This document shows positions 10,265-14,872 of a stretch of DNA of 14,872 nt, piece by piece (position 1 is the first letter of the stretch; each line of letters opens with the position of its first letter). The stretch covers positions 1-14,872 of the forward strand of contig JAAUPU010000008.1 in assembly GCA_012032975.1 (NCBI GenBank), written 5' to 3'. The notes below the pieces were generated by a model. That model was not told the origin of the DNA and searched no databases. It saw only the letters and a program-made list of their open reading frames with translations. The translations under genes and the position numbers were made by a program. Source of the stretch: Caldilineaceae bacterium. Lineage in GTDB: Bacteria > Chloroflexota > Anaerolineae > Caldilineales > Caldilineaceae.

Positions 10265-10747
10265 GTGACCCAACAGCTAACCCATCTGGACGAGCGCGGA
10301 CATGCCGCGATGGTGGATGTGGGTGACAAGGTAGTCACCACTCGCACGGCCATTGCCCAAGGCGCCGTCTTCATGACGCCGACCACATTGTCCGCCATTC
10401 GTGACGGCGCACTCCCCAAGGGCGATGTGCTCGCCGCTGCACGAATCGCCGGCATCATGGCGGCCAAACGAACGCCGGACCTTATCCCACTCTGTCATAC
10501 ACTCTTGCTGAGCAAAGTCGCAGTCGATTTTGAGTTGGACGACGTGGCAAGCTGTGTGCGGATCAGAGCGACGGTGCGTTGCCAAGGCCAGACGGGCGTC
10601 GAGATGGAAGCGCTGACTGCGGTCAGCGTAGCCGGCCTGACGATCTATGACATGGCCAAGGCGCTGGAAAAGACGATGACGATCGGCGAGATCGCCTTGA
10701 TCGCCAAGCAGGGTGGGAAGTCCGGCGATTGGGTACGTACCGAATGA
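10265..10747 (+). CDS. moaC: Cyclic pyranopterin monophosphate synthase MoaC
   Basis: MoaC converts the 3',8-cyclo-GTP made by MoaA into cyclic pyranopterin monophosphate. The 160 residues cover the whole family. Visible signatures: [18 protein letters not shown] at the N-terminus, [20 protein letters not shown] (Lys52), LIPLCHTL (His78), [20 protein letters not shown] (Glu113, Glu115, Asp129), Lys132 and the C-terminal GGKSGDW. The positions expected for the active site are all present. The start is GTG at 10265 with AAGGAG five bases upstream; no better ATG exists. It is nine bases downstream of moeA, so the two are almost certainly in one operon. moaA, which supplies its substrate, is not in the window. 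Confidence 0.97.
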   Translation: MTQQLTHLDERGHAAMVDVGDKVVTTRTAIAQGAVFMTPTTLSAIRDGALPKGDVLAAARIAGIMAAKRTPDLIPLCHTLLLSKVAVDFELDDVASCVRIRATVRCQGQTGVEMEALTAVSVAGLTIYDMAKALEKTMTIGEIALIAKQGGKSGDWVRTE

Positions 10748-10801
10748 TGGCCGGTCGAGCGTGGTCCATGCAGAGAATCTGGCGTCCAAGATGAGGCCCC
10801 A

Positions 10802-11143
10802 ATGAAATTGACCGTAAGGCTATTCGCCACTTTGCGTCAGGAAGCCGGATGGTCCGAGCAGGAAATCCAGGCCGAAGAGGGAACAACCGTCGAGGCGCTG
10901 CTTGCACGGCTGGATGGCTCGACGGAAGGGCTAACGCTGTCAGGCAGGCCTGTCTACGTGGCGGTCAATCAGGAATATGCGCAAGGATCATGCCGTTTGA
11001 ACGACGGCGACGTTGTTGCACTTTTTCCACCGGTTTCGGGCGGAGAGCGCGCGCGACGGCTTTCCGTAGACGGCCGTCCCAATGGCGAGTTACCAAGAGC
11101 AGGAGCCTCTTATGAGCCAGAGAGACATGCCAAAGCTATTTGA
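10802..11143 (+). CDS. moaD: Molybdopterin synthase small subunit MoaD, with an unusual tail after the Gly-Gly
   Basis: MoaD is the ubiquitin-like sulfur carrier of molybdopterin synthase. Its C-terminal Gly-Gly is adenylated by MoeB, thiocarboxylated, and inserted into MoaE. Residues 1-81 are a standard Moa[17 protein letters not shown] at the start, [26 protein letters not shown] at the end. MoaD should stop at Gly80-Gly81; here the frame runs 32 residues further (ERARR...) and overlaps moaE by 32 bases. Possible readings are an indel or base error at the stop, or a real extension needing proteolytic removal. In another frame a TGA overlaps the moaE ATG (11112-11115). GAGG lies six bases before the start. 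The gap after moaC is 54 bases. Confidence 0.88.
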   Translation: MKLTVRLFATLRQEAGWSEQEIQAEEGTTVEALLARLDGSTEGLTLSGRPVYVAVNQEYAQGSCRLNDGDVVALFPPVSGGERARRLSVDGRPNGELPRAGASYEPERHAKAI

Positions 11144-11612
11144 GGTCACCGAGCATCCGCTCTCCTTGGACGATGTGGCGGCCCGCGTCGCGCACGCCAA
11201 CTGCGGCGCGATCGCTACCTTTGCCGGCGTCGTGCGTGGCGAAACTGTGACCGACGGCGGGCTGCGGGGCACCGACTTCCTCAACTACGAAGCCTATATC
11301 GAAATGGCTGAGCCGATGCTGGCCAAAATCGGAGACGAGATCAAGGAGCGCTGGCCCAAAGTGGAGGCAGTCAGCATTCTCCACCGGGTTGGCCGCTGCG
11401 AAATCGGCGAAGCCAGCGTCGTCATCGCCGTGGCAACCCCCCATCGCGGGGATGGATGTTTCGAAGCCTGCCGCTACGCCATCGAACGGCTGAAAGCCGT
11501 CGTGCCTATCTGGAAGCAGGAAAATTGGTCCGATGGACAGACTTGGGTGGAAGGACCGCGCCAGCCCGATCTCGACCTATCCGCGCCAGCAGGAATGGCG
11601 TCGTCAACTTGA
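11112..11612 (+). CDS. moaE: Molybdopterin synthase catalytic subunit MoaE
   Basis: MoaE binds cyclic pyranopterin monophosphate and, with thiocarboxylated MoaD, builds the dithiolene of molybdopterin. The 166-residue protein shows the family blocks [71 protein letters not shown]. Lys128 and Lys135 line up with the two catalytic lysines of E. coli MoaE (RLK and WK contexts). I chose the ATG at 11112 rather than one 30 bases upstream because AGGAG sits six bases before it. The last roughly 15 residues after WVEG are low in conservation. The stop codon overlaps a TTGACA word at 11609-11614. It is the last gene of the cluster. Confidence 0.96.
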   Translation: MSQRDMPKLFEVTEHPLSLDDVAARVAHANCGAIATFAGVVRGETVTDGGLRGTDFLNYEAYIEMAEPMLAKIGDEIKERWPKVEAVSILHRVGRCEIGEASVVIAVATPHRGDGCFEACRYAIERLKAVVPIWKQENWSDGQTWVEGPRQPDLDLSAPAGMASST

Positions 11613-11662
11613 CAGCGCAAACGGTGACATGGTAAGGTAACCGTACGTAGTCAGATGAATTT

Positions 11663-11692
11663 TTGACTCCTTCGTTCATTAAAAAGTAGATC
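11663..11692 (+). promoter_or_regulatory. Possible rnpB promoter
   Basis: TTGACT (11663-11668) is followed by an 18-base spacer and TAGATC (11687-11692). The -35 matches five of six bases and the -10 is weak. The predicted start falls within a few bases of the RNase P RNA 5' end deduced from helix P1. A second TTGACA at 11609-11614 has no good -10. Confidence 0.4.
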
Positions 11693-11704
11693 ATGTTGGG
11701 CAAA

Positions 11705-12178
11705 TTGGAGTGGAAAGCAACCGTCGCTGCCGGCGCTGCCGGTAGAGGAACTTCCCGACTCTCGGTCAATCTGTCGCCAGATTGACAAGGTGCCTCACGA
11801 AACCGTAAGTGAGGGCAGATGGCTGGCAACAGTCATCCGACTACAACCGCAACAGAAAGGATTCCCGCCACGTAGTCGCTGCCTGCAAAGGTGAATGGGT
11901 ATGTGGTAAGGGGTGAAACGGTGGGGTAAAAGCCCACCAGCGGGTTCAGCAATGACCCCGGCTGGGCGAGCGTGCAACCGGGAGCAAGGTGAGAGGGTCT
12001 CGCTGGCGTTTGGCCGGTGAGATCTTGCCGCAGCAGTACGGGTGAAGTTGGGTAACACCCAGCAGGCCACAAACTGCCAGACGCAATCGCGTTTGAGACA
12101 GATGACGGTAAAACCGGTCAGCAAGGCTTCATTGTGTTGCTGCCGGCGAACAGAATCGGGGGTACAATTCCGCTCTAA
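11705..12178 (+). ncRNA. rnpB: RNase P RNA, type A-like
   Basis: The catalytic RNA that matures tRNA 5' ends. Conserved blocks in order: GAGGAA (11745-11750), CAACAGAAAGGATTCCCGCC, GGTGAAACGGTGGGGTAA with AGCCCACC, ACCGGGAGCAAGG, CAGATGACGGT, and ACAGAAT (12150-12156). Ends are set by helix P1, where 11705-11715 pairs with 12168-12178 (11 pairs including G-U). P2 pairs 11720-11725 with 12104-12109. P3 is a short hairpin just before GAGGAA. Extra hairpins include a perfect 9-base stem at 11765-11786 and an insertion near 12113-12145 between P2 and the 3' side of P4. P4 itself departs from the near-invariant sequence but with paired changes. At about 474 bases it is longer than the E. coli RNA. 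tRNA genes follow directly, so its substrates are encoded next to it. Confidence 0.93.
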
Positions 12179-12180
12179 AT

Positions 12181-12209
12181 TTGCACATTTTCTGCCGGTC
12201 GGCTATACT
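12181..12209 (+). promoter_or_regulatory. Predicted promoter for the tRNA cluster
   Basis: TTGCAC (12181-12186), 17-base spacer, TATACT (12204-12209). The -10 matches five of six bases; the -35 only three. It begins three bases after the rnpB 3' end, and the predicted start is about eight bases before tRNA-Leu. No clear rnpB terminator precedes it, so read-through from rnpB is also possible. Confidence 0.5.
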
Positions 12210-12223
12210 CGAAAATCTGTCTA

Positions 12224-12309
<86 letters not shown>

Positions 12310-12326
12310 TTCGGGTGATCAAGTGA

Positions 12327-12401
<75 letters not shown>

Positions 12402-12449
12402 CCCGCCAACCGAAATCAGCGTTGCCAGGGTTACACAATTCAATCTGTT

Positions 12450-12524
<75 letters not shown>

Positions 12525-12529
12525 GAAGG

Positions 12530-12555
12530 GCCGACCTCATCGGGTCGGCTCTTTT
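12530..12555 (+). terminator. Hairpin with T-run between tRNA-Gly and tRNA-Phe
   Basis: gccgacc (12530-12536) pairs with ggtcggc (12543-12549) around a 6-base loop, followed by tctttt and then directly by tRNA-Phe. It has the form of an intrinsic terminator but sits inside the cluster. It may give partial termination or mark a processing boundary. Confidence 0.5.
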
Positions 12556-12628
<73 letters not shown>

Positions 12629-12635
12629 CCTGATC

Positions 12636-12700
12636 AATTGTCAATGGTGAATGGTCATTTGTGAATTGTCAATGTACGAACCACTCCCTCATTGACAATT
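12636..12700. repeat. AATTGTCAATG words: two direct copies and one inverted
   Basis: aattgtcaatg occurs at 12636-12646 and 12664-12674, and its exact reverse complement at 12690-12700. The second and third copies can pair across a 15-base loop. The AT-rich words differ in composition from the surrounding tRNA genes and look like a small intergenic repeat element. Confidence 0.7.
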
Positions 12701-12729
12701 GCCCGTTTTCAATCGGCAATTGCCTTTTT
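12696..12729 (+). terminator. Hairpin with T-run before tRNA-Gln
   Basis: caattgcc (12696-12703) pairs with ggcaattg (12715-12722) around 11 bases, followed by cc and five T. The left arm overlaps the inverted AATTGTCAATG copy, so this stem and the upstream repeat stem cannot form together. It could attenuate transcription within the tRNA cluster. Confidence 0.5.
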
Positions 12730-12731
12730 AT

Positions 12732-12804
<73 letters not shown>

Positions 12805-12834
12805 TTTGATCGTTAACACGCACTTCTTACTTGT

Positions 12835-12907
12835 GGCGCCTGTAGCTCAATGGCAGAGCACTTGATTGTGGTTCAAGATGTTGTGGGTTCGAGTCCCATC
12901 AGGCGCC
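12835..12907 (+). tRNA. tRNA-His (GUG)
   Basis: The extra 5' G (G-1 at 12835) opposite C73 (12907) is the histidine identity pair. The acceptor proper is gcgcctg (12836-12842) with caggcgc (12900-12906), leaving T8 and A9 in place. Anticodon loop TTGTGGT reads GTG in stem CTTGA/TCAAG. It is the last tRNA of the cluster. Confidence 0.97.
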
Positions 12908-12963
12908 CTCGTCCGGCACTCGGTTGATCAACGCAGTTTCACTTGACTAGCTTACGGAAAGAC

Positions 12964-12995
12964 GCCGTTCCTATCATTTTGGGGACGGCTTTTTT
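12964..12995 (+). terminator. Intrinsic terminator of the tRNA cluster
   Basis: gccgttcc (12964-12971) pairs with gggacggc (12982-12989), eight pairs with one U-G, a 10-base loop, followed by six T (12990-12995). It lies about 56 bases after tRNA-His and is a classic rho-independent terminator. Confidence 0.85.
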
Positions 12996-13056
12996 GCGGC
13001 CGATTTTCAAAATGCAGTTCTGATTCTCCATCAAAGCTACAGAAAGAGCGGCCAAT

Positions 13057-13092
13057 GTAAAAGGGCCTTCCCACGTGGGAAGGCCCTTTTAC
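13057..13092. terminator. 36-base perfect palindrome, bidirectional terminator
   Basis: gtaaaagggccttcccac (13057-13074) is followed with no loop bases by its exact reverse complement (13075-13092). The RNA hairpin ends in a T-rich tract on either strand. It closes the small minus-strand unit below and would also stop any read-through from the tRNA cluster. Confidence 0.8.
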
Positions 13093-13097
13093 TTGAT

Positions 13098-13149
13098 GTC
13101 CGGTAGCACCAAACCTAGAGGCGAACCTCTCGAAGTGATGCTACCGGAC
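13098..13149. repeat. Long imperfect hairpin inside the small unit
   Basis: gtccggtagca (13098-13108) and tgctaccggac (13139-13149) are exact reverse complements, 11 bases each. Between them agagg (13117-13121) and cctct (13126-13130) form an inner stem; on the minus-strand RNA its loop is UUCG. The outer stem overlaps codons 8-12 and continues past the stop codon of the 18-codon frame, so translation would open it. Confidence 0.85.
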
Positions 13150-13171
13150 GGATACTACTACTACAATCCAT
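13115..13171 (-). CDS. Predicted 18-residue small protein or leader peptide
   Basis: The frame reads MDCSSSIRPVASLREVRL and stops at TAG (13117-13115). Evidence is mostly upstream: a near-perfect Shine-Dalgarno match four bases before the ATG at 13171 and a good promoter. An in-frame ATG at 13177 lies inside the Shine-Dalgarno sequence and is unlikely to be used. There is no signal peptide or membrane segment. Three AGT serine codons follow Asp-Cys. The second half of the frame lies in a hairpin. No family is recognised, and the peptide could be incidental to a regulatory RNA. Confidence 0.45.
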   Translation of the reverse strand: MDCSSSIRPVASLREVRL

Positions 13172-13175
13172 GCGC

Positions 13176-13186
13176 ATCACCTCCTT
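13176..13186 (-). promoter_or_regulatory. Near-perfect Shine-Dalgarno sequence
   Basis: On the minus strand AAGGAGGTGAT matches the full anti-Shine-Dalgarno tail of 16S rRNA, an 11-base match. GGAGG is eight bases before the ATG at 13171. It is stronger than any other ribosome binding site in the window. Seen from the plus strand, the same bases mimic the 16S 3' end. Confidence 0.8.
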
Positions 13187-13291
13187 CTATATTAGGATAG
13201 CGATTTCAGGCTGAGCGTCGTTGTATGCATGACAGTCTAAATCCAAAACTTGCCAGCTAGAACATTTGTACAACTCCACCTAGCTAAATAG

Positions 13292-13320
13292 AGTATCGCA
13301 CAGAATCCTGGGGGTGTCAA
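13292..13320 (-). promoter_or_regulatory. Predicted strong promoter of the small unit
   Basis: On the minus strand, consensus TTGACA (13320-13315) is followed by a 17-base spacer and GATACT (13297-13292; four of six). The predicted start is near 13285, giving a leader of about 114 bases before the 18-codon frame. It lies downstream of the mgtE stop codon, so the unit need not depend on mgtE transcription. Confidence 0.65.
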
Positions 13321-13403
13321 ATGGAAAAAACGACTCAAATTCTTCCTGTTTTGTCGGTTCCCGCTGTATGTGTGAAAAGGCGAGTCTGACCAGGTCGGGC
13401 TGG

Positions 13404-14757
13404 CTACAGGCTCACCAAGAAGAGGGTTGCCAATCCCAAAAAGATGGCAAAACCCATGACGTCGGTCGTTGCCGTGACAAAAACACCGCTTGCAAGCGCG
13501 GGGTCGACATTCAGGCGCTGGAGGGTAGTGGGTACCAGCACTCCGACGACGGCTGAAATGATCAGGTTGGCAACCATCGCCAGGAAAATGATCAGCCCCA
13601 GGGCCGCGCTCCCCTGCCACAGCCACGCAATCAGGCCAATTGTCAGGCCCAGCAGCAGGCCATGTATCAGCCCCAGGGTCAGTTCATGGCGCAGGGCTTT
13701 CCAGGCATCGGAGAGTTCCATTTCACCCAGAGCAAGCGAGCGAACCACGATCGTCATGCTTTGGTTGCCGGCATTGCCGCCCTGCGCAGCCACAATGGGC
13801 ATGAACGCGGCCAACATGGCCACTGCGGCAATGGTCTCCTGAAAGAAGGCAACGACCGAAGCCTGCCAAAAGCAGCCGTCCACCATATTTACATAAAGCC
13901 AAGGCAATCGGTTTCGCATGGCGCGAAAGACCGGACCTGAATATTTCGGACTCCGAACTGACTTGGGCAAGACGGTAGATATCCTCGGTTGCCTCTTCTT
14001 CGATGACATCAACCACGTCATCCACCGAGACGATGCCAACCAGGTGCTCGTTTGCATCTACGACAGGCAGCGCCAGAAAGTTGTATCGCGCAAGCAGTTG
14101 GGCCACTTCTTCCTGGTCCATGTCCACGCGGATCGAAATGACATCCCGACTCATGATCTCTTCGATGGATTGCTCCATTTCCGCCAGGACCAACGCACGC
14201 AGGCTGACTACGCCGATCAGATGGCCAAAGCGGTCCAGGACATACAGGTAATGTAGCTCATCCTCTGTGCGGTAATGTTGCTTGAGAAAAGTGATCGCCT
14301 GTGCGACTGTCATCTGCCGGCGCAAACATGCAGGCGGATGGTTCATGATGCCGCCGGCGGACTCCTCGTCATAGGCAAGGAGCGAGACTACTGGGTCAGA
14401 TTCATCCATCTCCTCAAGGATTTCAGCAGCGGCTTCAGGCTGCATTTCGCCCAACACATCCGCGGCTTCGTCGGGAGCCATTTCGTCCAACACATCGGCC
14501 AGCGTCTCCAGTTCCAAGTGTTGGGCAACTTCAACCACTTCGTCTTCATCCATCTGCTCGAAGAGGTCGGCCAGCTCGCCAGCATCGAAACGCGATACGA
14601 TATCTGCCTGCTGGTCAGAGGTCAACTCTACCAACAGTTCAGCGCTGTCTGCGGGATGGAGTTCGCGCAGAAAGTCGGCGGCGCCTTCGGTGTCTAGCGC
14701 ATCGAGCAGTTTGATCACATGCTCTTCAGCGTCAAGCATGTTGATGGGATCCACCAT
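13404..14757 (-). CDS. mgtE: Magnesium channel/transporter MgtE (one frameshift near 13936)
   Basis: MgtE is a dimeric inner-membrane Mg2+ channel whose cytosolic N and CBS domains bind Mg2+ and close the pore when magnesium is plentiful. About 450 residues, the usual length. Residues about 1-130 form the acidic superhelical N domain ([21 protein letters not shown], then repeated D/E-rich helices and SAGGIM). Two CBS domains follow ([51 protein letters not shown]). The membrane part has [33 protein letters not shown] and a last helix with [18 protein letters not shown], which holds the pore Asp region. One extra base in the CC pair at 13936-13937 splits the frame; removing it gives [25 protein letters not shown] lies four bases before the ATG at 14757, and no M-box is visible upstream within the window. 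Confidence 0.93.
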
Positions 14758-14872
14758 TTCACACCTCCTCTTGCGTTTGAATTGACCAGGCGGTTGGCTA
14801 TGCCGAGCCTCGCAGACAGATCGTGTGATCCCGCGGATCTATCTCTGCGGGACATATCCACCCATGTGGCTG
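14758..14872 (-). other. mgtE upstream region (cut by window edge)
   Basis: It contains the strong mgtE ribosome binding site (AGGAGGTG at 14769-14762). A hairpin pairs tcccgc (14829-14834) with gcggga (14847-14852) around a 12-base loop. No clear promoter or Mg2+ riboswitch consensus is visible in these 115 bases. Confidence 0.5.

Larger units (their letters stand above)
13057..13285 (-). ncRNA. Predicted small structured transcript, unknown family
   Basis: A transcript of about 230 bases bounded by the promoter at 13320-13292 and the palindrome terminator. From 5' to 3' it has: a 5' hairpin (AGCTAG at 13285-13280 with CTAGCT at 13260-13255) starting at the predicted first base; an unstructured-looking leader; a near-perfect Shine-Dalgarno sequence; an 18-codon frame; a long hairpin with an inner UUCG loop; and the terminator. 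It is not co-directional with a following gene, so it is not an obvious leader. It could be a dual-function small RNA, a small-protein messenger, or a ribosome-binding decoy. I do not recognise the family. Confidence 0.55.

Noticed and set aside
11900..12070. Possible cobalamin-type riboswitch
   Set aside because: GGTAACACCC-like words initially suggested it, but the full set of conserved blocks and the P1 and P4 pairings fit RNase P RNA.
13057..13149. Inverted repeats considered as insertion sequence or transposon ends
   Set aside because: No transposase, no target-site duplication, and the repeats fit a transcript hairpin plus terminator.
13201..13281. Short minus-strand frames in the leader of the small unit (a GTG-started frame of 30 codons and an ATG-started frame of 12 codons)
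   Set aside because: Neither has a Shine-Dalgarno sequence, while the 18-codon frame has a near-perfect one.
14758..14872. M-box magnesium riboswitch upstream of mgtE
   Set aside because: The visible 115 bases are too short and lack the conserved M-box core; only a 6-base-pair hairpin is present.

Overview
The window is bacterial and looks like Chloroflexota, probably Anaerolineae or Caldilineae. I infer this from gene content: a secreted beta-helix protein with choice-of-anchor and DUF11-type modules, a nucleotide-transporter-like protein fused to HEAT repeats and a cyclic-nucleotide domain, and a compact moeA-moaC-moaD-moaE cluster. No taxonomic marker proves it. The type A RNase P RNA and the tRNAs are ordinary bacterial genes.

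Layout from left to right. Positions 1-4174 (minus) hold most of a large exported protein: signal peptide, N-terminal beta domain, many GGG(L/I)Y beta-helix repeats, a choice-of-anchor Q-like block and the start of a DUF11-like domain cut by the window edge. Its promoter is at 4294-4322. Positions 4671-8026 (minus) encode a membrane transporter, HEAT repeats and a C-terminal cyclic-nucleotide-binding domain in one polypeptide. After a 526-base divergent intergenic region, the plus strand carries a VOC-family protein (8553-8948) and the molybdenum cofactor genes moeA, moaC, moaD and moaE (8985-11612). MoaC makes the cyclic pterin, MoaD and MoaE form molybdopterin synthase, and MoeA inserts molybdenum; moaA, moeB and the mob genes are not in the window.

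Next come stable RNA genes on the plus strand: rnpB (about 11705-12178), then tRNA-Leu(UAG), tRNA-Ala(UGC), tRNA-Gly(GCC), tRNA-Phe(GAA), tRNA-Gln(UUG) and tRNA-His(GUG), closed by an intrinsic terminator at 12964-12995. Facing them on the minus strand is mgtE (13404-14757), a CBS-domain magnesium channel. Between mgtE and the tRNA cluster, on the minus strand, is a tiny independent transcription unit (about 13057-13320): promoter, near-perfect Shine-Dalgarno sequence, 18-codon reading frame, long hairpin and a 36-base perfect palindrome acting as terminator. I do not recognise it.

Four of the protein genes (beta-helix protein, transporter fusion, moeA, mgtE) are interrupted by about ten single-base indels in total. 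Several lie in homopolymers, and removing or adding one base restores family-consistent protein in every case. This looks much more like sequencing or consensus error than gene decay. The MoaD tail may be an eleventh case. The most biologically notable points are the unidentified small transcription unit, compensated substitutions in the normally near-invariant P4 helix of RNase P RNA, the transporter-HEAT-cNMP fusion, and a MoeA that resembles eukaryotic gephyrin/Cnx1 rather than E. coli MoeA.
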